From a virus: 45,107 nt of DNA. Below the pieces are notes generated by a model that did no database searches, was not told the DNA's origin, and saw only the letters and a list, made by a program, of their open reading frames with translations. The stretch is from IMG/VR virus record IMGVR_UViG_3300025000_002500, positions 1-45,107 of that record; one strand, written 5' to 3'. The translations under genes and the position numbers were made by a program. Of this stretch, positions 1 to 8,500 are shown piece after piece. The stretch's first letter is position 1. Each line of letters opens with the position of its first letter.

Positions 1-151
1 ACGAATGGGGAGTGGATCGCGGTAGGTGGTCCGGCTCAGGCGGCTGCTGCTCCTGCTGCTCCTGCTATGCGGAACGTGGTGGGGGCTGATGGGAGCCTGT
101 ATCACAGCTCACTCGCAGGGCGGGAAGCTGATGACCATGCGCATTACCTGA
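1..151. repeat. Terminal direct repeat, left copy
   Basis: This stretch repeats the last 142 bases of the window (44966-45107). The two copies differ only by one extra 9-bp unit here, in the GCT/CCT tract near 43-66. It lies inside the tail-fibre reading frame, which runs through the join without a shift, so it marks where a circular or circularly permuted genome was opened. It is not an inserted repeat. Confidence 0.93.
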
Positions 152-1362
152 ACAATGTGCGGCATGATCTCACTGCGCGGCATGCGCTGGGTACGGTAGT
201 GCCTCACGATGCCCTCGCGAATCTGACGGACGTTGTGATTACGTCTCCTGCCGACTCAGAGGTGTTGACATGGGATGCGGCCACTAGCAGATTTAAGAAC
301 AAGCCTGCTAGTGGTACTCCTGGCGCAGCAGTCAACTATCAAGAATTGATGGAGCAGACGCTTGAAGAGCTACTTACCGGCGTACTGTCTACCGGGGACG
401 CAACGGAGTCCACTGTAACCTATACATTCGGCGATGCATCGACCGACAACAACGGTATAGCGAGTTGGAGTCCATCATGGACAAGCAACGCCGGAAATAG
501 AAGTAATACACTAGCGACGGCGTATGTGGAATTGACCGTCCGCACGATTGGTACACATGACATTGTACTGGGTTGTGGCGTAACAACTGCCGGGCGGCAG
601 TTCTGTGCTGTAACTTTAGATGGCGTGGCGCAGACCACGTGGAACCAAGGCGCTAATCTAACCTATACACTGTCTGGCGTAGGGGCTGGGCCTCATACAA
701 TCCGAGTTACTGCCGGCGGACTGGGGACGTATGTGAGACTAGCGTCGATTGTCATATACCAGTTGCCATATCAGGGCGTTGCAGTGCCAGGAGACGCGCT
801 AGAGGCGGTGTATATCCCGCCGTGGATGTTGGTCACGTCGGTTGGTATAGGTCCGACCGACAACGGAGCAACTATAAACTCCAGCTATTACGGAGAGACG
901 ATTATCACCAAGTTGCCAAGAGGCACGGCATTAGCCGAATCTGTATTCGCTCGAAGCCCTGTTGTAGCTGGCGCGGCGTCTTCCGGAGGCACGGGGATTG
1001 TACGTACACCGATAGTATCATCGAGGCTCACTACCTCACCGCTCGCCAGGGGGTTCCTGAAAACCGGTGTGGTGTTCACTATCCAGAGTACGGCCGGCAC
1101 AAGAGGTTACACGGTGGGCGCGGATTCGGAGTTTGAGGAATACGGCTATACTCTGTCAGCCACTATCTACCGTCTAGCTGTGAGAGTTATGCTCGGGAAG
1201 GTAACTGCGACCGGCACTGGTAGTGTGCTCACGGTCGGGCAATATGTGTTATTTGTCATTGGCGTAGACCTGCTTGCTACATCATCAACTACTGGATCAT
1301 TCGGAGGCGTTCCAGGCACATTTACAGGGGCGTCAGCCGACATCTACGTTATACCGACATAG
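1..1362 (+). CDS. Tail fibre / receptor-binding protein, 3' part (5' part at 44756-45107)
   Basis: The frame is open from base 1, so the gene starts outside this end. Joined to 44756-44965 it encodes about 523 residues, and ATG 67 is an internal Met. After an Ala-Pro linker comes a fibre motif with DDHAHYLN followed by RHDLTARHALGTVVPHDAL, a pattern I associate with trimeric phage fibre shafts. The distal part (about residues 190-520 of the joined protein) is rich in Thr, Gly and Val. It contains a jelly-roll-like stretch (HDIVLGCGV.. VTLDGVAQTTW.. PHTIRVTAGG) that suggests a carbohydrate-binding or C1q-like head. The role in host adsorption is inferred from this architecture and from its place at the end of the tail cluster. 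The exact family was not identified. Confidence 0.72.
   Translation, partial: TNGEWIAVGGPAQAAAAPAAPAMRNVVGADGSLYHSSLAGREADDHAHYLNNVRHDLTARHALGTVVPHDALANLTDVVITSPADSEVLTWDAATSRFKNKPASGTPGAAVNYQELMEQTLEELLTGVLSTGDATESTVTYTFGDASTDNNGIASWSPSWTSNAGNRSNTLATAYVELTVRTIGTHDIVLGCGVTTAGRQFCAVTLDGVAQTTWNQGANLTYTLSGVGAGPHTIRVTAGGLGTYVRLASIVIYQLPYQGVAVPGDALEAVYIPPWMLVTSVGIGPTDNGATINSSYYGETIITKLPRGTALAESVFARSPVVAGAASSGGTGIVRTPIVSSRLTTSPLARGFLKTGVVFTIQSTAGTRGYTVGADSEFEEYGYTLSATIYRLAVRVMLGKVTATGTGSVLTVGQYVLFVIGVDLLATSSTTGSFGGVPGTFTGASADIYVIPT
43..66 (+). repeat. Variable 9-bp tandem repeat (Ala-Pro hinge)
   Basis: The tract of GCT and CCT codons encodes Ala-Ala-Ala-Pro-Ala-Ala-Pro-Ala. The right-end copy of the same locus has one 9-bp unit fewer and so one Ala-Ala-Pro less. 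Both versions stay in frame, so the hinge between the fibre's attachment domain and its distal domain differs in length between the two copies. The difference could be real variation in the phage population or an assembly error in a short repeat. Confidence 0.7.
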
Positions 1363-1371
1363 GAGATGATT

Positions 1372-1629
1372 ATGATATACGTTGCGGTTGAAAGATTTAC
1401 TAACACAATCAGCGTGTTAACGAGCGATGTAGATGAGGCCGACCTACTGGACAGAGATACGCAGACTATCATAGAGATTAATGAGGCAGAGTACGCAGAC
1501 CGGATGGTCGATACTCCAACGGGTCAGATGCGCTATATAAAAGCGCTGCGTACTCTGCCTCAGTCGTTTACACTGTCAGATAGTGGCGAACTCGTCCACG
1601 ATGATTCGTACATCGAAGCCACTTGGTAA
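1372..1629 (+). CDS. Small protein downstream of tail fibre (unknown)
   Basis: It encodes 85 residues beginning MIYVAVERF. An ATG at 1366 also exists, but AGGAG at 1361-1365 touches it with no spacing and sits 6 bp before ATG 1372, so 1372 is preferred. The protein is acidic with no recognisable motif. It directly follows the tail-fibre stop (1360-1362), so co-translation and a fibre-associated role such as a chaperone or accessory subunit are plausible, but only from position. Its stop codon abuts, with no gap, the stop of the convergent glycosyltransferase gene. Confidence 0.6.
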   Translation: MIYVAVERFTNTISVLTSDVDEADLLDRDTQTIIEINEAEYADRMVDTPTGQMRYIKALRTLPQSFTLSDSGELVHDDSYIEATW

Positions 1630-3021
1630 TCACAAATTGCGGGGATTCACCTTGTACACCAGCGAGAATTTGCCGTCTTTGAAAGGTCGGCATAAGATCA
1701 GTTTGTCTACCGGAATCATGGGCTTGTAGTCTAAGTTCGTATTCTCGACTATCAGATATTCACAGTTCATATCTTTTGCAATTGCAGAATAGGTTGTCGA
1801 GCCTTGATGTACTTTGATGATTTCAGGACTGCACAACCCGGCTGAGTCAATGTAAGTGCTATCTGGCATCAGCCAGGCATACGCTCCAGGACTCCAGGTC
1901 ATGACTGTTGCTCCGGGCTTCAAAAGGCCATTACTGCGGATATATGACGCCGTGTCGATGGATGGCCATTGGGACGGAGGCGTGTGGAGACTGGCTTGAA
2001 AAGCAGATGCAACGAGCAGTACGCATATGCCTGCACTTATTACTCTGTTGCATTGCGACATAGCAAACACGGCGGCAAACCACATTATCGGTACCCAGTA
2101 CCACAGGAATGCAGGCACTTTGATTGCCGCATAAAAAACCAGCAGCAAAACGAACGCTGCCGGTGCTATCCAGCCATGTCGTTTGGCAAAGGATGGTATT
2201 CCAATCAGTGCTGATACGAATAGAACTACCAGCAACCAGGGATTTCCGAACGGCGAAAAATGAGCTATGAGCTTATCCCTTGGAGGTAACATACCGTGCA
2301 TATATGCCATTTTCGCAAGGATCGTATTCGGAATGATCGATCCGAACGCCATATGCGCATATATCAACCAAGCTGATACTATTGAGATTCCGAGCAAGAG
2401 CGGATAAATCGCTTTTTGCTTTTGTGTGATCAGCACTCCACACCCGGCAAGGAGCGCGATTAAATAGCCTTCCGGACGCACCAGTGCGCACAGGGCAACC
2501 GAGACGGCCAGCATCCACAGTCTGCCACTCGTCACAGCGTACAACGAGACCGCGACAAGCAGCACGAATAGAGCAGTTTCCATGCCTGCACTTGCAGTCC
2601 ATAGCTGCGGTGCAATGGTGGAAACGAGACCTATTGCAACGGAGCGAGTGATAGGCTGACCAGTTTGTATGCAAATCAACGCAGTTACCAAGGCAAGACC
2701 AGCCCACGAAAACGCCTGAATGAAGGTGCTGGCAGTCGGTATGTATATACCTAGATTGTGAGCCAGTGCTAACAGCATCACATACAGCGGAGTCGTGGAT
2801 CCGTATACTGGATTTGCAGCCGTGGCAGTGAACCGGAAGCCATGACCTTGCGCGAAGGATCGAGCGAAATCATAGGTTATATAGGCGTCGTCATTGTGCC
2901 ACAGGTGAGATAGGTAGTACAGGGATGCGCAGAACACTACACAAAATAGCGTCGATAACATCGCCACGCCTCGCAATCCATCAATGGCGGCGAAGCGGTT
3001 TGCGGGTTTCGGTTTATTCAT
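1630..3021 (-). CDS. GT-C-fold membrane glycosyltransferase (putative conversion gene)
   Basis: This is a 463-residue polytopic membrane protein with roughly ten hydrophobic segments. ATG 3021 is chosen over the longer frame (3081) because GAAAGG lies at 3032-3037 upstream of it. After the first membrane segment it has an Asp pair in HNDDAYITYDFAR (D44, D45), then GMETALF (146-152) and LVRPEG (180-185). That combination is typical of bacterial polyprenyl-phosphate-sugar-dependent GT-C transferases of the arabinofuranosyl/ArnT-like kind, where the first-loop acidic pair is catalytic. Substrate and acceptor cannot be read. It is the only minus-strand gene in the late region, has its own promoter, and looks less G-rich than its neighbours. 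I infer a lysogenic-conversion gene that modifies a host surface glycan, perhaps blocking superinfection. Confidence 0.72.
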   Translation of the reverse strand: MNKPKPANRFAAIDGLRGVAMLSTLFCVVFCASLYYLSHLWHNDDAYITYDFARSFAQGHGFRFTATAANPVYGSTTPLYVMLLALAHNLGIYIPTASTFIQAFSWAGLALVTALICIQTGQPITRSVAIGLVSTIAPQLWTASAGMETALFVLLVAVSLYAVTSGRLWMLAVSVALCALVRPEGYLIALLAGCGVLITQKQKAIYPLLLGISIVSAWLIYAHMAFGSIIPNTILAKMAYMHGMLPPRDKLIAHFSPFGNPWLLVVLFVSALIGIPSFAKRHGWIAPAAFVLLLVFYAAIKVPAFLWYWVPIMWFAAVFAMSQCNRVISAGICVLLVASAFQASLHTPPSQWPSIDTASYIRSNGLLKPGATVMTWSPGAYAWLMPDSTYIDSAGLCSPEIIKVHQGSTTYSAIAKDMNCEYLIVENTNLDYKPMIPVDKLILCRPFKDGKFSLVYKVNPRNL

Positions 3022-3093
3022 GGTTGTGTAACCTTTCGTCTTGTTGAGTACATCAAATATGACCTTGCGCTGTGCTGGCAACTAGTTGACTAC

Positions 3094-3121
3094 ATTATAC
3101 GCGATATTAGTAAACTGTCAA
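3094..3121 (-). promoter_or_regulatory. Near-consensus sigma70 promoter for the glycosyltransferase gene
   Basis: On the minus strand TTGACA (3121-3116) and TATAAT (3099-3094) are separated by 16 bp, with both hexamers matching consensus exactly. The expected start is near 3087, leaving a leader of about 65 nt before ATG 3021. No operator like the one in the immunity region is visible, so expression from the prophage is expected. Confidence 0.75.
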
Positions 3122-3167
3122 TCTTAGGGGTTCCTCGATACCCTAAACTTACAAGGAGGATCACATC

Positions 3168-3914
3168 ATGTTCGATTTGGGTGGCACGTTGTTAAAAGCC
3201 GGGGTTCAGGCATTCGGTGCTTCATCGCAGAAAAAGGCGATGAAGGCGAAGGCAGCCGCCGACGCACGAGCGGCCCGGGAGGGATACGGGCGAGCCGAGA
3301 CTATGACGGAGGGTTCGCGCAAGCTGGGCGGGGAATCGACCAACTATCTCTCTCAGTTACAGAAGATGCTCTTCGGCGGGCTGGGAAAGGAGAGCTCGTT
3401 TCTCTCGGCCGCACACAAGCAGAACCTGACGGGCATCGAGAGGGGTCGATCCCGAGATCTCGCCGGCGCTTCGTTCCTAGCCAGGACCTCACCTTCTGCG
3501 GTGCGGGGGCTGACTCTCCGTGCCAATAGGGCTGCGACCGATGCGACGAACGCGGAGAACATTGGCTACGGCATGAACCAGCAGGGGTTTGCAGACTCGC
3601 GGATGAACCAGTTCGGGCAGGTGCTCGGCATGGGACTGAGTGAGGGGCGGTTCGGAACGGGCATCCTCTCCGGCGCGTCTCAGGGCCTGCTGCAGGGGCA
3701 GCTCGGGACCAACGCGACCAGGGCGCAGGGTGCGATGGGCTTCTGGGACTCCATGGGCGACATCACGGGCGGAATAGCCGGCGACATTAGCGCATACAAG
3801 AGCGGAAAGGCCAATGAGGCTCTGCTTAGCGGGATCTACGACATGACCAAGGGCAAGGGTGGGGTTTGGACGCGGAACCAGCGAGATAAAGATGGAAATT
3901 CGATACCAAGATAG
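3168..3914 (+). CDS. Internal virion / DNA-ejection protein (small)
   Basis: It encodes 248 residues, rich in Gly, Ala, Ser, Gln and Arg, starting MFDLGGTLLKAGVQAFGA. A strong AAGGAGG precedes the ATG by about 8 bp. The early part (KKAMKAKAAADARAAREGYGRAETM) is a likely amphipathic helix. The rest carries Gly-rich segments resembling small podovirus internal core or pilot proteins (P22 gp7/gp20 or T7 gp14 type). No enzyme motif is seen. It opens a run of three genes ending in the giant protein at 5562, the usual place for ejection proteins. Family placement is by composition and synteny. Confidence 0.5.
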   Translation: MFDLGGTLLKAGVQAFGASSQKKAMKAKAAADARAAREGYGRAETMTEGSRKLGGESTNYLSQLQKMLFGGLGKESSFLSAAHKQNLTGIERGRSRDLAGASFLARTSPSAVRGLTLRANRAATDATNAENIGYGMNQQGFADSRMNQFGQVLGMGLSEGRFGTGILSGASQGLLQGQLGTNATRAQGAMGFWDSMGDITGGIAGDISAYKSGKANEALLSGIYDMTKGKGGVWTRNQRDKDGNSIPR

Positions 3915-3928
3915 GACGAGGTATTCAT

Positions 3929-5557
3929 ATGGCTTTTACAGATAGGTTTCAACAGACAGAGAGCGGCAAACTCAACCGGCAGGACCAGGTCAATGCGTCC
4001 CTTCGAAACCTGATGCAGGCGGCACGGGAACGGCAGCAGTACGAGGAGGAGAAGGAACTTCGTCAGAGGGAGATAGACCGGAATCATGCAGTACAAAACC
4101 TTGCCCTGGCGAAAGAGCAAATCTCCACAGTCGACTATGCAAACCAGGCAGAGAAAGACCCTTCCGTAGTCGAACGGGACATGAAGACCATCAACCAGTT
4201 CGAGAGCACGATCGGCGTACCTCTCACTGCTGCGTGGACGAATCCGAAGCCTCGCCATTTCTCTGAGGAATGGCGAAAGGTGGTTCTCGACGCACAAAAC
4301 AATATAGACCCGAACGTGCATATCCCCGGGCTGATCTCGACCTACGGTACGGATTTCCTGAACAAGATGCTAGATGAAGAGGAGGAGCAGGAATCAATGC
4401 TGGCTCAGGCCGGCGCAGTTGCGACCGGGCAACCATCGCCGGGCGGGGATCAGAAGCCTGCCGGGACTCAGCCTCAAGCACAAAGTGCTGGTCAGACTGC
4501 ACAGCCTGCAGCTCCTATCACTGCGGCTCCAAAGAAAAACCTTGAGGAGCGTTTGTATGCCAGGGCTGCGTCCAAGTACGTCCCACCTCCTACCCGCGAG
4601 CAGAAGCAGGCTGCAGTGGAGCGGAAGATCGAATCCCTGCGGACTATGGCGAGCGATCCGAAGGGCGATCCGGCCATGCTGAAGGGGCTAATGGACGATA
4701 TAGTCACGAGCAGTATGGATCTAGATGCAGGGTACACTCCCGGGATGCTCCAGGGGATGGTGCGTTCTGCGCAAATGAGCTACAAGACCAACCAGTTCAA
4801 TAACCTTTTCAAGATCGTGGAAGAGGAGCAAACCGACCCGTCTTACAATCCGAAAACAAACTGGGAGCGCAGGAAGCAGTTGGCGGACCTGGCGAATGAG
4901 ACCGGCATTATGGGTGGCGACAAGGTATGGACTCCGGGTGACTTTACGACTCTGGGCAGTGCGAAACGGGCTGCCATATCCCGTGAACTCGGCTACAAGG
5001 AGCGGGAGTTCACATTGGAGGAGGGGCGGACCAATGCCTCTATTGCAGCACAGAAGATACAGAACGGGCTCGCACTGGCTCAGGAAGGCAGGCTGTCAGC
5101 TCAGGCTGTGGCAGATGTGGCCAAGCAAGCCGTGGCAGTCCATCAGTTCCTTGGGTTTACGAAGCGGACCCTAGCGAAAGGGACTATTGAGGATGTAGTG
5201 ATCGATCCCAAAACCGGCAAGGCTGTCTTGAAGGATGGAAAAGAGCAGAAAACAGTCCGTCCTCTCACGGCAGAGGAAAAGGCTGCTTATGAGCAGGATG
5301 TCAGGGCTTATGACGGCATACTGAAGCAGTATAACAGTGTCATTACCGGGCTCGGCGGGAAGGCGTTGTCGTTGGACAGTAACGGGCTGACTACCACTCT
5401 GGACCCTGCCATGCAGTCCCAGGTGGCCGCGCGGCTTAGGAAGCATCGAAAGAACGGCAAGTTTCCGTCTCGAGAAGACTTCATCAACAACGCGCCCAAG
5501 GATCTCCCGAAGGACGATCTGGGTGCGATTTATGACTACGTGAAGCAGAAGGGATAA
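3929..5557 (+). CDS. Putative ejection / internal virion protein (middle)
   Basis: It encodes 542 residues. The first 70 are strongly charged and helical (RNLMQAARERQQYEEEKELRQREIDR), a probable coiled coil. Residues about 155-210 form a Gln/Ala/Pro/Gly-rich linker, and the C-terminal half is helical (EREFTLEEGRTNASIAAQKIQNGLALAQEGRL). I recognise no catalytic motif. It lies 14 bp after the preceding gene and 4 bp before the giant polyvalent gene. That order matches the three-protein ejection sets of short-tailed phages, so a role in forming a periplasm-spanning conduit is the likeliest reading. Confidence 0.45.
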   Translation: MAFTDRFQQTESGKLNRQDQVNASLRNLMQAARERQQYEEEKELRQREIDRNHAVQNLALAKEQISTVDYANQAEKDPSVVERDMKTINQFESTIGVPLTAAWTNPKPRHFSEEWRKVVLDAQNNIDPNVHIPGLISTYGTDFLNKMLDEEEEQESMLAQAGAVATGQPSPGGDQKPAGTQPQAQSAGQTAQPAAPITAAPKKNLEERLYARAASKYVPPPTREQKQAAVERKIESLRTMASDPKGDPAMLKGLMDDIVTSSMDLDAGYTPGMLQGMVRSAQMSYKTNQFNNLFKIVEEEQTDPSYNPKTNWERRKQLADLANETGIMGGDKVWTPGDFTTLGSAKRAAISRELGYKEREFTLEEGRTNASIAAQKIQNGLALAQEGRLSAQAVADVAKQAVAVHQFLGFTKRTLAKGTIEDVVIDPKTGKAVLKDGKEQKTVRPLTAEEKAAYEQDVRAYDGILKQYNSVITGLGGKALSLDSNGLTTTLDPAMQSQVAARLRKHRKNGKFPSREDFINNAPKDLPKDDLGAIYDYVKQKG

Positions 5558-5561
5558 TCCT

Positions 5562-8500
5562 ATGGGTTTTTGGGATGGATTCGAACTAAATACAGCGACT
5601 ACTGCATCGCCCAAGGCGAAACCCAAAAAACAGGGAACTGGATTCTGGGATGGGTTTGAACCTGAAAGTCCCAGCGAGACTTTTAAGTCTGCCGGCAATA
5701 TCCTGAAGGCGGGTGACAAAGTGGCCGGCATGAGCATACTCGCGGGAGTGTCCACGCATAAGATCCACTTCGGCACGCATGACGGGCCGGGGGTTTACGA
5801 CATCTCCGAGAAGGAAGCCAAACGCAAGTACGGATCCATGGAGAAGGCGGCGGATGCACTGGCTGAGCAGGGGTTCGTGGTCGCCGTCCGGTACAAGGGA
5901 CAGAAGAACATAGGGAGCAATCATCTGCATTTCGCCGATCCGCAAGTGGCAGACCAGAAGGAGGTCACGAGACTTCAGAGGCAGGGCGCTTTGCAGAAGG
6001 AGATGGATCAGGAAGCCAAGAGGCAGAAGGGCATAAGTACTGGTAAGCAGTTTGTTTCCGATCTTGGCGAAGGCGTCACGGATTTCCTGGTAGACAAACC
6101 TATTCGGTATGCCTCTATGTTAATGAACGCAGCAGAGGTCGGCGCAGGCAGGCAGACTATTAATGCCGCTGAGGCGTTCAATGACCCGGGGTATGAGCCG
6201 GGCATGCCGGATCTTCGCAACATAACACTAATCAAGGATAGCACGAAGCCCGAGACCATGGTAACATCCAAGGCCGCCAAGAAGTTGGAGTCATATGCGG
6301 AGAAGCACCCGAACACGATCCTCGGTAATCGCGCTGAGAAGATGGGCGCCAGTTTCAGAAATCCTGCGACCAATGAGGAGATGTTTACTGATGCAGCTTT
6401 CTTCGCCGGTGGTGAAGTGCTAGGCCCGTTGCTAGGCGCGGCGGCGAAGACCAGGGTACTAGGCCCATTGGTCACTCCGATACTGAAGGCTGGGAAGGCT
6501 ATAGACGGACTCTCTGCCCCTGTTAGGATTCCAGCAAAGCTAGTGGAGGGTGGTTTAGGATTCGAGGCCATTAACCTTGGTATAAGCGGAGCGCATGCAG
6601 TGGCTAATGGTCAGTCTTTGGGCGAGTTCGTAGATCAGCAGAAAGAGGCATTGCCGACCAACATGTTCACAGGCATGGCGTTCAGAGTGCCTCACCTCTT
6701 CCGAGGTCTCACGCCTCAGCAGATCAGAGCGACCGAGGAGAACATCCGGAATATCCACGATACTCAAGTGGTGACTCATGGGCAGGCGGATCCGCAGGTA
6801 GTCCGGGCGTTGGATGAGATCCAACAGGCCATCAAGTATACGGAGAAGGGTTCGGCGACTGTGCCGGAAGGTGCGAAGCCGTTTACCGTGCAGCCTGGCG
6901 AGACCATCAATGAAGGACCTTCCAGGGGGAAGATGCGGGCATTCCGGGAGGTCGAGGAGCAAATGCTCAGGGAAGATTTCGAGCGGAATATGCCGGAGGC
7001 CGGGAAAAGCTATGAGCTGCCGATCGGGAAGGTGACCGTCCGGGAGATCCGAGGGGGAGACGCGGCGAAGGGGCGACTGGGCGAGATCCTGGTGGAGACC
7101 GAGAAGGGGATGAAGGTTCGGATCGATGCGGATGAGTTTGCATCGATGCGGGCGGAAGGGCCTGCTAAGCCGGCTGCAGAGTGGAAGCCGATCGCTATGC
7201 CTAAGGCGGTCGAACAGAAGCCTGTTACCGGTCGGAAGCTCTCGGGGGTCGAGGGTCGGGAAGTTTCGGCGACGGGCGCGGATCCTAACCTGGAGTATAA
7301 GTTCCGGACGAAGGTTGTAGAGCTGGATGACCTCGTGCCGTCGCATACCGATGCATTGGGTCTACATCCGGAGTATCCTGCTGACTGGCAGCCTCGAATG
7401 AGGGATCGGGCGGCATCGGAGCTGCAGATCGACAAGATTGCGCGAACGCTCAATCCGGATGCTGTTATCCGGGATACAGGCTCAATAGACAGAGGATCTC
7501 CGATCGTCGGGCCGGATGCGATTGTTGAGTCTGGAAATGGGCGTGTGTTGGCCTTGAGGCGGGCGAGGGAGAAATATCCGGAGAGGTTCGAGGAATACAG
7601 GCAGAAACTAGCAGACCGGGCGGAGGAGCTTGGGGTTTCCGAGGATGCGGTCTTAGGGATGCGGAATCCGGTGCTCGTCCGTGAGCGAGTATCGGATGTC
7701 GACCGTCCGGCGTTCATGCGAGAGGCCAACGAGACGGCATCGATGTCGATGTCGGCGTATGAGGACGCGCTTTCGGACTCGAGCCGTATCCGGGATGAGT
7801 CTGTGGCCACCATGAAGGTTGGGGAAGATCAGAGTGTGGACCAGGCGCTCCGATCTCCGGCAAACAGAGATCTGGTCAGGGAGTTCATCGGTGCTATCCC
7901 GGAGAACGAACGGGCTCGGCTTCTGGATGCAGACGGGCAGCTCAATCAACAGGGGCTGCAGAGGCTGAAGGGTGCGCTGTTTGCGAAGACCTATAAGAAC
8001 GATGCCGGCAGGAGACTGACACAGACCCTATTGGAGAGCCTGGACTCTGACGTTCGGAATATCGAACACGCGATGTTCCAGACTCTGCCGAAGATGGCGA
8101 GGGTCGAGGGGCTCACCAGGCGGGGCGAGCGTCCGGCAGGATTGGGGATCAGTGAGGACCTCTCGAAAGCGGTCGATATGCTGGCACGGCTGCGGGAACG
8201 GGGCACGTCTGTCAAGGAGTTTGTTGGGCAGGCTAGTTTAATGCGGAGGGAACTTTCTCCTCTGCAGGAGAAGATGCTGGTTTACCTGGACGAGATTGGG
8301 AAGTCCAGGAAGAAGGTTAAGACATTCATCGAGGCGTACGCGGAAAGCGTCGAGAAGCAGGCACATCCGGGGCAGGGCGCGCTGCTGATGGATGAGAAGG
8401 CGCCTAGCAAGAAGGAGTTGATATCGAATGCGATCGAACGGCAGCGAAGAGGAGAGGGTTCCGGATCTGTCAAGGAAGGTGCACAACTGGAAAGACCCGA

